Source: Clavibacter californiensis (GTDB lineage Bacteria > Actinomycetota > Actinomycetes > Actinomycetales > Microbacteriaceae). Taken from it: a stretch of DNA of 64,000 bases. Location of the stretch: NCBI RefSeq assembly GCF_021952865.1, contig NZ_CP040792.1, forward strand, positions 62,001-126,000, given 5' to 3'. Numbering within the stretch: position 1 is the stretch's first letter; each line of letters starts with the position of its first letter. Under the pieces are notes generated by a model. The model made no database searches. It was given only the letters and a program-made list of their open reading frames with translations, and was not told the origin of the DNA. The translations under genes and the position numbers were made by a program. Below are positions 1 to 13,390 of this stretch, piece after piece.

Positions 1-132
1 GTGGGGGCCGGCCGAATGGACGAACCCTGATCGGTGCGCTCCTGGCCCGCCCGGCGCACCGACTTCACGGCACGACACGAGCGCACGCCTGAGCGCACAC
101 CCCCGCTACGATACAGTTCCGCGACTCGCCGG

Positions 133-558
133 TCAAACGGTGGACGAGGGGCCGCGGGCGGCCAACGCGACGGCGCCGAGGCCCAGGAGCACCGAGATCC
201 CCAGCACGGCGACGCCGAACGGATCCACGAGGTGCCTGAGGGCGAACGCGAGGCTCGCGAACACGTCCGCGCCGGCCAGGAGGTAGAGGACGGCGCCGAG
301 GATCCCGTACGCGAGCCAGGCGCCCACGCCCCAGCCGATGACCGGCAGGACGGGGATCCGGCGCTCGCGGTCGGCCTCGCGCGTGGTGCGGATGAGGCCG
401 ACGGCGAAGACCAGCGTGGCGCTCACGACCATCACGGGTCCGAGCAGGACGCCGGCATCTCGCTCGGGGATCACCTCGTCACCGCCGAGCAGGGCGACGA
501 AGCCGAAGACGCACACGACGAGCGCGACGTGCATGACGGCGGCCAGGAGGGGGATCAC
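133..558 (-). CDS. small four-helix membrane protein
   Basis: Unknown function. The 141-residue product is almost entirely hydrophobic, with four likely membrane helices (about residues 2-26, 38-60, 70-95 and 113-135) and a short charged loop after the second. It starts with GTG; a CAGGCT hexamer lies six bases upstream, so it may be leaderless, although it sits only 19 bp behind the larger membrane-protein gene on the same strand and may be co-transcribed. It resembles the uncharacterised DUF6121-type proteins of Microbacteriaceae, but that family call is from memory and weak. The 132 bp beyond its stop, at the window edge, hold no gene I can support. Confidence 0.7.
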   Translation of the reverse strand: MIPLLAAVMHVALVVCVFGFVALLGGDEVIPERDAGVLLGPVMVVSATLVFAVGLIRTTREADRERRIPVLPVIGWGVGAWLAYGILGAVLYLLAGADVFASLAFALRHLVDPFGVAVLGISVLLGLGAVALAARGPSSTV

Positions 559-577
559 TCCCCCAGCCTGACACGCG

Positions 578-1600
578 TCAGCGGTGGTCCGGCTGCTCCG
601 CCAGCTTGCGGTCGTACTCGGCGCGGGCCTCGGCGTTCTTGGCCTTGATGCGGCGGCCGCGCGCGCTGATGCCGGCGCCGAGCCACGTGACGAGCTCGCG
701 GGCGAGGAAGCCCGCGAGGATCCCGTCGGGGAAGGTCACCGTGCGCTGGAGCAGGAGCGCCTGCTCCGACGGGGCCAGGTCCACGACGCCGCCCTGGAGG
801 AGGCGCGTGCCGACGTACGCGGCGTAGACGAGGATCGCGACCGGCAGGCCCCCGAGGACGAACGCCCACCACTTGCCCCGGTTGACCAGGAGCGCGAGCA
901 GGACGAAGAACACGAGGAACGCGATCGTGGGCACGTAGAAGACGGGCGACGCGATGTAGCGGCCGAAGACGTCGCCGAACGCGTCGGGGTTGCGCACCGA
1001 GGCGAGGAGCGCCGTGCCCAGCGAGTAGAGCAGGGCGAAGAGGATGGCGGCGACGACGGCGATGAGCACGCCGAAGCCGCGGTTGCCGCGCTTCTCCGGC
1101 GGGACCGGGGCCTGCACGTAGATGGGCTGCGACTGCGACTGGCGCGCGGTCTCCTCGTCGCGGGCGCGGCGGTCGCGCTCCTCGCGCTCGCGGGCGTCGG
1201 CCTCGCGGGCCTCGCGCTCGCGGCGCTCCCGGTCCTCGACGTCGCGCTGGCGGGCCTCCGCCTCGCGTGCTCCTGCCTCACGCGCCTCCGCCTCACGCGC
1301 CTCGGCCTCGCGGGTCTCCGCCTCGCGGGTCTCGCGCTCGCGGTCGTCGCGCGCCCGGGCCTCGGCGACACGGGCCTCCGCCTCGCGTCGCTCGCGCTCG
1401 CGCGCGTCGTGGTCCTCGTCGACGGGGGCGGCGAACGCCGTCTGGTCGAAGGTGGAGGTGTCGGAGTGCGCGGACTCGGCGCTCCGGTCGGCGGGGCCGT
1501 CGTCGAAGGCGGCGGCGGCGCGCTCGTCCGGGGTGCGGGGATCCAGCGGCTGGTCGGCCTCGTCGGGCTGTCGGTGCGGGGCGGGCCTGTCGTCGGTCAT
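578..1600 (-). CDS. membrane protein with long charged coiled-coil N-terminus
   Basis: Unknown function. The 340-residue protein has an acidic, disordered start, then a very Arg/Glu/Ala-rich stretch (about residues 64-152) built of repeated REAEA units that should form a coiled coil or single alpha-helix. Four membrane helices follow at about 176-200, 219-241, 246-266 and 292-312, ending in a basic tail. The ATG is preceded at exactly six bases by TAGGTT (minus strand, 1607-1612), a leaderless-type promoter. The smaller membrane protein follows 19 bp downstream, so the two probably form an operon. The helical repeat could act as a cytoplasmic spacer or scaffold; that is inference. Confidence 0.75.
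   Translation of the reverse strand: MTDDRPAPHRQPDEADQPLDPRTPDERAAAAFDDGPADRSAESAHSDTSTFDQTAFAAPVDEDHDARERERREAEARVAEARARDDRERETREAETREAEAREAEAREAGAREAEARQRDVEDRERREREAREADAREREERDRRARDEETARQSQSQPIYVQAPVPPEKRGNRGFGVLIAVVAAILFALLYSLGTALLASVRNPDAFGDVFGRYIASPVFYVPTIAFLVFFVLLALLVNRGKWWAFVLGGLPVAILVYAAYVGTRLLQGGVVDLAPSEQALLLQRTVTFPDGILAGFLARELVTWLGAGISARGRRIKAKNAEARAEYDRKLAEQPDHR
1247..1333 (-). repeat. imperfect in-frame repeats coding REAEA units
   Basis: Codons for residues about 90-118 of the membrane protein repeat a 12-15 bp unit encoding Arg-Glu-Ala-Glu-Ala with minor variation. Copy number may vary between strains by slippage. Confidence 0.6.
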
Positions 1601-1673
1601 GGCACGAACCTACCTCGGCGGCGCTCCGCCGCCCGGGCGGCGTGCCGGTGAGCGGCCAGTTGGCGGCGAGCGG

Positions 1674-2519
1674 CTAGAACGGCTCGAGGAGCCGCTGCAG
1701 GAAGCGGCGCGTGCGCTCCTCGGTCGGGTGCTGCAGGACCTCGGACGGGTGCCCGCGCTCGACCACGACGCCGCCGTCCATGAACACGACCTCGTCGGCC
1801 ACCTGGCGGGCGAATGCCAGCTCGTGGGTGACGATCACCATGGTCCACGCCTCGTCGGCGAGCTCCTTGATGACGCTGAGCACCTCGCCCACCAGCTCAG
1901 GATCGAGGGCGGACGTCGGCTCGTCGAACAGGAGGATCTGCGGTCGGAGCGCCAGCGCGCGCACGATCCCCACGCGCTGCTGCTGCCCGCCCGACAGCTG
2001 GAACGGGTGCTGGTCGCGCTTGTCGGCGAGGCCGACGCGGGCGAGCAGCTCCTCGGCCTCGCGCGTCGCCTCGGCCACGGGGCGCCGCTGGACCTGCACC
2101 GGGCCCTCGATGACGTTCTCCAGCACGGTCTTGTGCGGGAACAGGTTGTACTGCTGGAACACCATCGCCGAGCGGTCGCGGAGGGCGAGCAGCTCGCGGT
2201 GCCTCGGCTTGGCGGCGAAGTCGACGCGGAGGGGGCCCGTCGTGCGGGACCGGGAGTCGGCGTCGGCAGCGGCGACCTCGACGACGCCCTCCTCCGGCAC
2301 CTCGAGCCCGTTGAGGGAGCGCAGGACCGTGGTCTTGCCGGATCCGCTCGGGCCGATGAGCGCGGTCACGCCGCCGCGACGGACCTCGAGGTCGATGGAG
2401 CGGAGCACCTCGTTGTCGCCGAACGACTTGCGGAGGCCGCGGACGGTGAGGACGGGCTCCCCGGGCGTGCGGTGCGGGGCGGGCGCGGCTGCGGGGTCGA
2501 CGGGATCAGTGGGCGACAT
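1674..2519 (-). CDS. polar amino-acid ABC transporter ATP-binding protein
   Basis: ATPase subunit of an importer of the polar amino-acid uptake family (GlnQ/HisP/TcyC type). The 281 residues show Walker A GPSGSGKTT, the Q-loop, the signature LSGGQQQR, Walker B ILLFDEPTSALD and the switch histidine in VIVTHE. An insertion of about 20 residues, rich in Asp/Ser/Arg, lies between Walker A and the Q-loop. Its start codon lies inside the permease gene (14 bp overlap), which implies translational coupling. It is the last gene of the order binding protein - permease - ATPase. Amino-acid specificity cannot be read from this subunit. Confidence 0.95.
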   Translation of the reverse strand: MSPTDPVDPAAAPAPHRTPGEPVLTVRGLRKSFGDNEVLRSIDLEVRRGGVTALIGPSGSGKTTVLRSLNGLEVPEEGVVEVAAADADSRSRTTGPLRVDFAAKPRHRELLALRDRSAMVFQQYNLFPHKTVLENVIEGPVQVQRRPVAEATREAEELLARVGLADKRDQHPFQLSGGQQQRVGIVRALALRPQILLFDEPTSALDPELVGEVLSVIKELADEAWTMVIVTHELAFARQVADEVVFMDGGVVVERGHPSEVLQHPTEERTRRFLQRLLEPF

Positions 2520-3171
2520 ACCGGTCGAGCCTCCTCTCGAGGCGGGTCTGCGCGAACGACAGCACGAGGCAGACGAGCCAGTAGATCAGGGCCGCCTCGA
2601 GGTACAGCAGCATGTACTCGAAGGTGGACGAGGCGATGAGCTGGGCCTGCTTGAAGAGCTCGGTCACGAGGATCACGGAGGCGAGGGACGTGTCCTTCAC
2701 CAGGCTGATGAACGTGTTCGACAGCGGCGGCACCGACACGCGGGCGGCCTGCGGCACGATGATGCGGCGCAGCGTCAGCGCGCGGGACATGCCGATGGTG
2801 TGGCCGGCCTCCCACTGCCCGCGCGGCACCGAGAGGATCGACGCGCGGATGATCTCCGCCGCGTAGCCGCCGACGTTCACCGACAGGGCGATGACCGCGC
2901 TCGGCCACGGCGGCAGCACGACGCCGATGGACGGCAGACCGTAGAAGATCACGAAGAGCTGCACCAGGAGCGGGGTGCCGCGCACGACCGAGATGTAGAA
3001 GCGCGCGATGCCGGACACGAGCCGGTTGCCGTAGAGCCGCATGAGCGCGAGCCCCAGCGCGATCGCGAGGCCGAGGGCGAAGGTGACGAGGGCGAGCGGG
3101 ATGGTGCCGCGGATCGTCTCGAGCGCGAGCGGCCCGAAGGACGACCAGAACAGGTCCCACTCCCTCGACAT
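2506..3171 (-). CDS. polar amino-acid ABC transporter permease
   Basis: Membrane subunit of the same importer, 221 residues, typical for the HisM/GlnP family. About five membrane helices are visible. The cytoplasmic EAA-type coupling loop is present (EAGHTIGMSRALTLRRIIVPQA region, about residues 141-162). A single permease gene suggests it works as a homodimer. It lies 44 bp downstream of the binding-protein gene and overlaps the ATPase gene by 14 bp. The start has a GAGGGGAT ribosome-binding sequence just upstream. Confidence 0.95.
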   Translation of the reverse strand: MSREWDLFWSSFGPLALETIRGTIPLALVTFALGLAIALGLALMRLYGNRLVSGIARFYISVVRGTPLLVQLFVIFYGLPSIGVVLPPWPSAVIALSVNVGGYAAEIIRASILSVPRGQWEAGHTIGMSRALTLRRIIVPQAARVSVPPLSNTFISLVKDTSLASVILVTELFKQAQLIASSTFEYMLLYLEAALIYWLVCLVLSFAQTRLERRLDRYVAH

Positions 3172-3215
3172 GCGATCCCCTCGTCTCGTCCTCGTCCGTC
3201 AGCGTACGCGGCGGT

Positions 3216-4064
3216 CTACTGCGAGACGTCCGCGCCGAAGTACTTCTCCGAGATCGACGCGAGCGTGCCGTCGGCGCGCAGGTCGGCGAGGGCCTGGTCG
3301 ACCGCGGTCACGAGGTCGTCGCTCCCCTTGCGGAAGACGAGCGCGCTGAGCGACGGGTCGTCGGTCTCCGCGGCGACCTCCAGGTCGGAGTCGCCCTGCT
3401 GCTTCTGGTAGTCGAGGAGCGTGAGGCGGTCGTTGATCGTCGCGTCGACGCGGCCCTGCTGGAGGAGCGTCACCGCCTGCGCGAAGCCCTCGACGGCCTC
3501 GACCTTGGCGCCGCTCTGGGTCGCGAGATCGTTCCAGTTGCTCGTGAGCGACTGGGCCGTGGTCTTGCCCGCGAGGTCGGCGAACGAGCTGATGCCCGAG
3601 TCGGAGCCCTTCACGATGATCACGCCGGGCGAGACGGTGTACGGCTCGGAGAAGTCGTAGACCGTCTTGCGCTCGTCCGTGATGGAGATCTGGTTGGCGA
3701 TGACGTCCCAGCGCCCGGCCTCGAGGCCCGCGAAGATGCCGTCGAACTGGGTCTCCTCGAAGACGAGCTTCACGCCCAGCTTGTCGGCGACCGCGGTCGC
3801 GACCTCGACGTCGTAGCCCGTGAGCGCGCCCGACCCGGATCCCTCGTGGAAGGAGAACGGCGAGTACGTGCCCTCGGTGCCGATGACGAGCTCGCCCTTG
3901 GCCTTGACGTCGGAGAGGCTCGTCGCGGCGGCGGGGGTGCCGGAGGTGCCGTCGGCGGATCCGGTGCCCGCGTCGCCCGAGGCGCAGCCCGCGAGGCCGA
4001 GGGCGGCCGCGGCCAGGAGGCCGGTGAGGGCGAGGGAGGGGCGGAGGCGGGAGCGGAGCGTCAT
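3216..4064 (-). CDS. amino-acid ABC transporter substrate-binding lipoprotein
   Basis: Extracellular binding protein of family 3 (SBP_bac_3), 282 residues. The chosen ATG gives a proper lipoprotein signal peptide: basic n-region, hydrophobic core and lipobox LAGC with the lipidated Cys at position 27. An open frame runs further upstream, but only this start places the signal at the N-terminus. The mature part shows the family pattern LVIGTEGTYSPFSF, LTGYDVEVATAVADKLG and WDVIANQISITDERK. It is the first gene of the transporter operon. The family includes cystine, glutamine and histidine binders; the ligand is not resolved. Confidence 0.93.
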   Translation of the reverse strand: MTLRSRLRPSLALTGLLAAAALGLAGCASGDAGTGSADGTSGTPAAATSLSDVKAKGELVIGTEGTYSPFSFHEGSGSGALTGYDVEVATAVADKLGVKLVFEETQFDGIFAGLEAGRWDVIANQISITDERKTVYDFSEPYTVSPGVIIVKGSDSGISSFADLAGKTTAQSLTSNWNDLATQSGAKVEAVEGFAQAVTLLQQGRVDATINDRLTLLDYQKQQGDSDLEVAAETDDPSLSALVFRKGSDDLVTAVDQALADLRADGTLASISEKYFGADVSQ

Positions 4065-4258
4065 GGGGGTCCTTGCGGTCACGGCGGACCCCTGGTGCGG
4101 GGTCGCCTCGTGCGGGTGCTGTGTTCGCGGTGATGGGGCGTCGGATGCCCGGAACCCGTCCGGGTGCGCCGACCGCCATGGTCTCAACGCCCTCGCCGTG
4201 TCGGTATTCCCGTGTCGCCGGATGACGGGCGGCGTCCGCCGGCCCGCTCGCCCTGTGG

Positions 4259-4738
4259 CTAGAAGAGCGGCTCGGGCTCGCTCCCGTCGCCGTCGTCGGC
4301 GACCTGCCCGATCTCGCCCTCGAGCTCCTGGAGGCGCAGGGCCACGAACCGGTCGAGCGCCTGGCGGATGACGGGCGCGAGCGGGGCGAGCTCGCGCGCC
4401 ATCGCGTCGTCCACGACCCGCTGGATGTCGTCCTCGCGCTCCCCGTAGTCGACGAACGCGGGCATGCCGAAGGGGTGGTCGCGGTAGAGGGGACCCCGGG
4501 TCTCGCGGTAGAGGCGCTCCGCGGCATCGCGGGCCGCCTCGGCGCGTGCGACCTCGAGCGCGGCGACGAGCGGGTGGATCGCCGTGTGGGGCGCGTCTCG
4601 CGGGATCGCCTCCTGGTCCGTGAACGGCGATGCGTCGCAGGCCGGGCAGGAGCCGGATCCGCTGCCCGACGAGGTCGAGGTGTCCGTGGCGTAGCGGAGA
4701 GCGTGCGCCCGCCACGCCAGGACCACGTCCTCCAGCAT
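4259..4738 (-). CDS. hypothetical acidic protein
   Basis: Unrecognised 159-residue protein, rich in Ala, Glu and Arg, largely alpha-helical by composition and ending in an acidic tail. A single CPAC pair near residue 32 could bind metal but has no partner. The start is uncertain: ATG at 4738 is 10 bases after GAGGAGG, and an in-frame GTG at 4744 is only 4 bases after it. A longer frame upstream crosses the rpoC terminator side and is unlikely to be used. It stands alone between the transporter and rpoC, on the same strand as both. Confidence 0.6.
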   Translation of the reverse strand: MLEDVVLAWRAHALRYATDTSTSSGSGSGSCPACDASPFTDQEAIPRDAPHTAIHPLVAALEVARAEAARDAAERLYRETRGPLYRDHPFGMPAFVDYGEREDDIQRVVDDAMARELAPLAPVIRQALDRFVALRLQELEGEIGQVADDGDGSEPEPLF

Positions 4739-4872
4739 CCGCACGACGCCTCCTCGGGTCCCCGTGCGTCGGCCGGCGCCGGGTCCGCCCACTGTATCGC
4801 CGGGACGGGCCCCGATCCGTGAGCCCGGCGGTGCGGGGCGGAGCGCGCGACCCGCGCCCCCGGGAGACGAGG

Positions 4873-4898
4873 AAGGGCCCCGCCGGAGCGGGGCCCTT
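4873..4898 (-). terminator. rpoC intrinsic terminator
   Basis: An 11-bp perfect stem (AAGGGCCCCGC / GCGGGGCCCTT) with a CGGA loop sits about 30 bp after the rpoC stop. On the minus strand it is followed by TTCCTCG, a weak pyrimidine tail typical of high-GC actinobacteria. Confidence 0.75.
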
Positions 4899-4926
4899 CT
4901 CATCGTGCGCTCACGCGCCGGCGGTC

Positions 4927-7900
4927 CTAGTTGTAGGTGCCGGGCGTGTAGTCGTCCGAGCTGAAGCTGTCGAAGTCGACGAAGCTCAGGTCGGACTCGT
5001 TGAACACCGACTCATCCGTGAAGATGCGGTTCGGGTAGCGCTCGGCCTTGGCCTCCTCCGTCGCGGTGACGGTGACGTCGCGGTACTTCGCGAGCCCCGT
5101 GCCGGCCGGGATCAGCTTGCCGATGATGACGTTCTCCTTGAGGCCCATCAGCGGGTCGGACTTGCCCTCCATGGCGGCCTGCGTGAGCACGCGGGTCGTC
5201 TCCTGGAAGGACGCGGCCGACAGCCACGACTCGGTCGCGAGCGAGGCCTTGGTGATGCCCATGACCTCCTGGCGGGCGGAGGCGGTCTTCTTGCCCTCCG
5301 TCAGCGTGGCGCGGTTGACCTCGTTGTAGCGGGCCCGGTCGACCAGCTCACCGGGGAGGAGGTCCGTGTCGCCGTGCTCGACGACCGTGACCTTGCGCAG
5401 CATCTGCCGCACGATGACCTCGATGTGCTTGTCGTGGATCGGGACGCCCTGCGAGCGGTAGACGCCCTGGACACCGCCCACGAGGTGCTTCTGCACCTCG
5501 CGCACGCCCTTGACCCGGAGGACCTCCTTCGGGTCGATGGCGCCGACGTGCAGCTGCTGCCCGAGCTCGACGTGCTGGCCGTCCTCGACGAGGAGGGTCG
5601 CGCGCTTGAGCACCGGGTAGATGTGCGGCTCGTCGCCGTTGTCCGGGGTCAGGATCACCTTGCGGCTGCGATCCGTGTCCTCGATCGTGATGCGACCCGC
5701 GGCCTCCGCGATGGGCGACGCGCCCTTGGGGGTGCGGGCCTCGAAGAGCTCCTGCACGCGGGGCAGACCCTGCGTGATGTCGTCCGCCGATGCCACACCA
5801 CCCGTGTGGAAGGTGCGCATCGTGAGCTGCGTGCCGGGCTCGCCGATCGACTGGGCCGCGATGATGCCGACGGCCTCGCCGATGTCCACGAGCTTGCCGG
5901 TGGCGAGCGAGCGGCCGTAGCAGGCCGCGCACACGCCGACGGCGGACTCGCACGTGAGGACCGAGCGCACCTTGATCTCGTGCACGCCGGCCGCGATCAG
6001 GTGGTCGATCAGGACGTCGCCGACGTCGCTGCCCGCGGGGGCGACGACCTCGCCTGCCTCGTTGACCGCGTCGGCGGCCAGCGAGCGGGCGTACACCGAG
6101 TTCTCCACGTTGGAGTCGCGGACGGACGAGCCGTCGGCGCCCTTCGTGGCGATCGGCAGGTCGAGCCCACGGCCCGTGCCGCAGTCGTCCTCGCGGATGA
6201 TGACGTCCTGCGACACGTCCACCAGACGACGGGTGAGGTACCCGGAGTCGGCGGTGCGGAGCGCGGTGTCGGCCAGTCCCTTGCGAGCACCGTGGGTGGA
6301 GATGAAGTACTCCGCCACCGTCAGGCCCTCGCGGTACGAGTGGACGATCGGGCGGGGGATGATCTCGCCCTTCGGGTTCGACACGAGGCCGCGCATGCCG
6401 GCGATCTGGCGGACCTGCATCCAGTTGCCTCGTGCCCCGGAGGACACCATGCGGTTGATGTTGTTGTCGGCGGGGAGGTTGTCCTCCATCGCCTTCGCGA
6501 CCTCGGCGGTGGCCTTGTTCCAGATCTCGATGAGCTCCTGACGACGCTCGGCGTTCGTCGTGAGTCCCTTCTCGAACTGGCCCTGGACCTTGGCGGCCTG
6601 CTTCTCGTAGCCCGACAGGATGGCCGCCTTGGTGGGCGGGGTCAGCACGTCGGAGAGGGCGACCGTGACGCCGGAGCGCGTGGCCCAGTAGAAGCCCGCG
6701 TCCTTGATCCGGTCGAGCGCTGCTGCGACCTCGACCTTGGGGTACCGCTCGGCGAGGTCGTTGACGATCTCGGAGAGCTTGCCCTTGTCGGCGACGGCCT
6801 CGATGTAGGGGTAGTCGACCGGCAGGGTCTCGTTGAACAGCGCGCGACCGAGGGTGGTCTCGAGCAGCACGGGTCCGACCGTCTTGCCCTTCTCGTCGAG
6901 CTCGACGCCCTCGGGCGCCTCGCCCTCGCCGAAGTAGATGTCGTGCAGGCGGATGCGCACCTTGGCGTTGAGGTCCAGTGAGAGCTGGTCCTTCGCCAGG
7001 ATGGCCTCGGCCACCGAGCTGAACGCGCGACCCTCACCGGCGACGCCCTCCTTGAGGGTGGTCAGGTGGTGCAGGCCGATGATCATGTCCTGCGTGGGCA
7101 GGGTGACCGGGCGTCCGTCCGACGGCTTGAGGATGTTGTTCGAGGCGAGCATCAGGATGCGCGCCTCGGCCTGGGCCTCGACCGACAGGGGCAGGTGGAC
7201 GGCCATCTGGTCGCCGTCGAAGTCCGCGTTGAACGCGGCGCAGACGAGCGGGTGCAGCTGGATGGCCTTGCCCTCCACGAGCTGGGGCTCGAACGCCTGG
7301 ATGCCCAGGCGGTGGAGCGTGGGCGCGCGGTTGAGCAGCACGGGGCGCTCGCGGATGATCTCCTCGAGCACGTCCCAGACCTGTCCGCGGCTGCGCTCGA
7401 CCATGCGCTTGGCGGCCTTGATGTTCTGGGCGTGGCTCAGGTCGATCAGGCGCTTGATGACGAACGGCTTGAACAGCTCGAGCGCCATCTGCTTGGGCAG
7501 ACCGCACTGGTGCAGCTTGAGCTGCGGCCCGACGATGATGACCGAGCGGCCCGAGTAGTCCACGCGCTTGCCGAGCAGGTTCTGGCGGAACCGGCCCTGC
7601 TTGCCCTTCAGCATGTCGCTGAGGGACTTGAGCGCGCGGTTGCCGGTACCCGTGACGGGACGACCGCGGCGGCCGTTGTCGAACAGCGCGTCGACGGCCT
7701 CCTGCAGCATGCGCTTCTCGTTGTTGACGATGATCTCGGGGGCGCCGAGGTCAAGCAGACGACGGAGGCGGTTGTTGCGGTTGATCACGCGGCGGTACAG
7801 GTCGTTCAGGTCGCTGGTCGCGAAGCGGCCGCCGTCGAGCTGCACCATCGGGCGCAGCTCGGGCGGGATGACCGGGACGACCTGCAGCACCATCGCGGCC

Positions 7901-8826
7901 GGCGAGTTGCCGGTCGCGAGGAAGGAGCTGACGACGCGCAGGCGCTTGATGGCGCGGATCTTCTTCTGGCCCTTGCCGGTGGCGATCTGCTCGCGGAGCA
8001 GCTCCCCCTCGGCCTCGAGGTCGAAGGCCTCCAGGCGCTTCTGGATCGCCTCGGCGCCCATGTGGGCCTCGAAGTAGATGCCGAAGCGGTCCTGCAGCTC
8101 GTGGAAGACGGCGTCCTCGGGCTTGAGCTCGCCGACCTTGAGGCTGCGGAACTCCTCCCAGACTCGCTCGAGACGGGAGATGTCCTCGTCGAACGCCTTG
8201 CGCGTCTGACCCATCTCCTTCTCGGCGCCGTCCTTCGCGCGGCGCTTCTGGTCGCTCTTGGCGCCCTCGGCCTCCAGTGCGGCCAGGTCGGTCTCCAGGC
8301 GCCCGAGGCGCTCGGCGATCTGGCTGTCGCGCTGGTCCTGCAGGGTCTTGATCTCGAGCCGGAGCTCGTTCTCGAGGCCGGGCATGTCCTCGTGGCGAGC
8401 ATCCTCGTCCACGCTGATCACCATGTACGCGGCGAAGTAGATGACCTTCTCGAGGTCCTTCGGCGCCATGTCGAGCAGGTAGCCGAGGCGCGACGGGACG
8501 CCCTTGAAGTACCAGATGTGCGTGACGGGCGCGGCGAGCTCGATGTGGCCCATGCGCTCGCGGCGGACCGCGGACTTGGTGACCTCGACGCCGCAGCGCT
8601 CGCAGACGATGCCCTTGAAGCGCACCCGCTTGTACTTGCCGCAGGAGCACTCCCAGTCGCGGCTGGGTCCGAAGATCTGCTCTCCGAAGAGGCCGTCCTT
8701 CTCGGGCTTCAGCGTGCGGTAGTTGATGGTCTCGGGCTTCTTGACCTCACCGTGCGACCAGCGGCGGATGTCGTCGGCCGTGGCCAGGCCGATCCGCAGC
8801 TCATCGAAAGTTGTTACGTCGAGCAA
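4927..8826 (-). CDS. rpoC: DNA-directed RNA polymerase subunit beta'
   Basis: Catalytic large subunit of RNA polymerase, 1299 residues, the usual actinobacterial length. The N-terminal zinc-binding site is formed by C60, C62, C75 and C78. The active-site magnesium loop NADFDGD is at about residue 535. A second zinc cluster is visible in CGTGRG and [13 protein letters not shown]. The rifamycin-distal and trigger-loop regions look intact. The start is TTG, set by a strong AAGGAGAGAAGGA ribosome-binding region and by alignment of the N-terminus ([14 protein letters not shown]) to the family. It lies 48 bp downstream of rpoB in the conserved rpoBC operon and ends at a clear terminator. Confidence 0.99.
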   Translation of the reverse strand: MLDVTTFDELRIGLATADDIRRWSHGEVKKPETINYRTLKPEKDGLFGEQIFGPSRDWECSCGKYKRVRFKGIVCERCGVEVTKSAVRRERMGHIELAAPVTHIWYFKGVPSRLGYLLDMAPKDLEKVIYFAAYMVISVDEDARHEDMPGLENELRLEIKTLQDQRDSQIAERLGRLETDLAALEAEGAKSDQKRRAKDGAEKEMGQTRKAFDEDISRLERVWEEFRSLKVGELKPEDAVFHELQDRFGIYFEAHMGAEAIQKRLEAFDLEAEGELLREQIATGKGQKKIRAIKRLRVVSSFLATGNSPAAMVLQVVPVIPPELRPMVQLDGGRFATSDLNDLYRRVINRNNRLRRLLDLGAPEIIVNNEKRMLQEAVDALFDNGRRGRPVTGTGNRALKSLSDMLKGKQGRFRQNLLGKRVDYSGRSVIIVGPQLKLHQCGLPKQMALELFKPFVIKRLIDLSHAQNIKAAKRMVERSRGQVWDVLEEIIRERPVLLNRAPTLHRLGIQAFEPQLVEGKAIQLHPLVCAAFNADFDGDQMAVHLPLSVEAQAEARILMLASNNILKPSDGRPVTLPTQDMIIGLHHLTTLKEGVAGEGRAFSSVAEAILAKDQLSLDLNAKVRIRLHDIYFGEGEAPEGVELDEKGKTVGPVLLETTLGRALFNETLPVDYPYIEAVADKGKLSEIVNDLAERYPKVEVAAALDRIKDAGFYWATRSGVTVALSDVLTPPTKAAILSGYEKQAAKVQGQFEKGLTTNAERRQELIEIWNKATAEVAKAMEDNLPADNNINRMVSSGARGNWMQVRQIAGMRGLVSNPKGEIIPRPIVHSYREGLTVAEYFISTHGARKGLADTALRTADSGYLTRRLVDVSQDVIIREDDCGTGRGLDLPIATKGADGSSVRDSNVENSVYARSLAADAVNEAGEVVAPAGSDVGDVLIDHLIAAGVHEIKVRSVLTCESAVGVCAACYGRSLATGKLVDIGEAVGIIAAQSIGEPGTQLTMRTFHTGGVASADDITQGLPRVQELFEARTPKGASPIAEAAGRITIEDTDRSRKVILTPDNGDEPHIYPVLKRATLLVEDGQHVELGQQLHVGAIDPKEVLRVKGVREVQKHLVGGVQGVYRSQGVPIHDKHIEVIVRQMLRKVTVVEHGDTDLLPGELVDRARYNEVNRATLTEGKKTASARQEVMGITKASLATESWLSAASFQETTRVLTQAAMEGKSDPLMGLKENVIIGKLIPAGTGLAKYRDVTVTATEEAKAERYPNRIFTDESVFNESDLSFVDFDSFSSDDYTPGTYN

Positions 8827-8874
8827 TTTTCCTTCTCTCCTTGGAAAGCTTCGAGTCGAAAGTCTTGAGCGGGC

Positions 8875-12363
<3,489 letters not shown>

Positions 12364-12668
12364 GGAAATTACCTCCGTGGGCCCCGTCGGGCTCCGATGT
12401 CGTCGATACGCCGAGACCGACCCGGGACGTGACCCGTGCCGATCCTGATGGAGTTGCTCGCCACACCTCGCGGGATGGGCTCGGGATGGACCCGAGCGCA
12501 CACGATGACCGACCGCAATATGAAGGCAAAAGGGAGTGGGAGCGCAAAGGATCACCATACGGGTCGCGACGCGCCATGTCCAGCGGAATCTTGCATCCTC
12601 GGCGTGTCTCGGTGTATAACCTGCGGCTGCCCTGCCGGGCGACCCCTCGGGCCGCGTAGCGTCGGGGC
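12364..12668 (-). promoter_or_regulatory. rpoB leader and divergent promoter region
   Basis: This 305-bp gap separates rpoB from the divergent hydrolase gene. The rpoB transcript should begin near 12547, giving an untranslated leader of about 185 bases. The leader contains a small CTCGGG-tccat-CCCGAG hairpin and the GGAGGT ribosome-binding site. No open frame here looks coding. On the plus strand TAGCGT (12657-12662) lies six bases before the hydrolase ATG. A second plus-strand candidate, TTGCAT-18-TATAAC, spans 12591-12620. Confidence 0.6.
12554..12582 (-). promoter_or_regulatory. rpoBC sigma-70 type promoter
   Basis: Read on the minus strand, TGGACA (12577-12582) is followed after exactly 17 bp by TATGGT (12554-12559). 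This is a good match to the vegetative TTGACA-17-TATAAT pattern and is the strongest promoter in the region. Confidence 0.7.
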
Positions 12669-13337
12669 ATGAGCGCACCCTGGCACGTGTCCCCCGGCGG
12701 CCCCTCGCACGTGCACGTGGCGGGCGACGTGGAGGTCAGGAAGGCCTCCGTCGGGCCCATGGACAACGACGCGTACCTCCTCACCGACCTCGACTCCGGC
12801 GAGCGCCTGCTCGTCGACGCGGCGGCCGACGTCGACCGGCTGCTCGCCCTCGTGGAGGAGCCGGATCCCGCGGGCCGCCTCGCCGTCGTGGTCACGACCC
12901 ACGGCCACGCCGACCACCACGGCGCGCTCGCAGCCGTGCTCGACGCGACCGGCGCGTCCTCGGCCGCGGGCGACGCCGACGCAGGCGACCTGCCCGTCGA
13001 CGTCGACCGTCGGCTCGCGGACGGCGACCGGGTGGCGTTCGGCGGCGTGACGCTCGAGGTCGTCGCCCTCCGCGGGCACACGCCGGGCAGCGTGGCGCTC
13101 GTGCTGCAGCCGGGCGACGGCAGCACGCACCTCTTCACGGGCGACTCGCTCTTCCCCGGCGGCGTCGGGAGCACGCAGGGCGACGCCGGCCGCTTCCGGC
13201 AGCTGATGGACGACGTGGAGGAGCGGCTCTTCGCGCGCTTCCCCGACGACGCCCACGTGCACCCCGGCCACGGCGACTCGACGACGCTCGGCGCGGAGCG
13301 CGGATCCCTCGCCTCGTGGCGGTCGCGCGGCTGGTGA
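12669..13337 (+). CDS. metallo-beta-lactamase-fold hydrolase
   Basis: Probable zinc hydrolase of the glyoxalase II-like subgroup, 222 residues. The metal-binding motif THGHADHHG is at about residues 78-86. A downstream GHTPGS carries the next histidine, [10 protein letters not shown] the bridging aspartate and [10 protein letters not shown] the last histidine, so the active site is complete. Substrate is unknown; glyoxalase II-like thioesters or lactones are typical. It is transcribed divergently from rpoB. TAGCGT six bases before ATG, with no Shine-Dalgarno sequence, suggests a leaderless transcript. Confidence 0.88.
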   Translation: MSAPWHVSPGGPSHVHVAGDVEVRKASVGPMDNDAYLLTDLDSGERLLVDAAADVDRLLALVEEPDPAGRLAVVVTTHGHADHHGALAAVLDATGASSAAGDADAGDLPVDVDRRLADGDRVAFGGVTLEVVALRGHTPGSVALVLQPGDGSTHLFTGDSLFPGGVGSTQGDAGRFRQLMDDVEERLFARFPDDAHVHPGHGDSTTLGAERGSLASWRSRGW

Positions 13338-13390
13338 CGGGTCGCCCGGCACCCGGGTCCCGGCGCCGGGCGGACGCCTAGGCTGAGGAG

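Noticed and set aside
4065-4258. Possible riboswitch ahead of the amino-acid transporter
   Set aside because: I compared the 194-bp leader with remembered SAM and glycine riboswitch consensus sequences and saw no match; nothing specific can be claimed.
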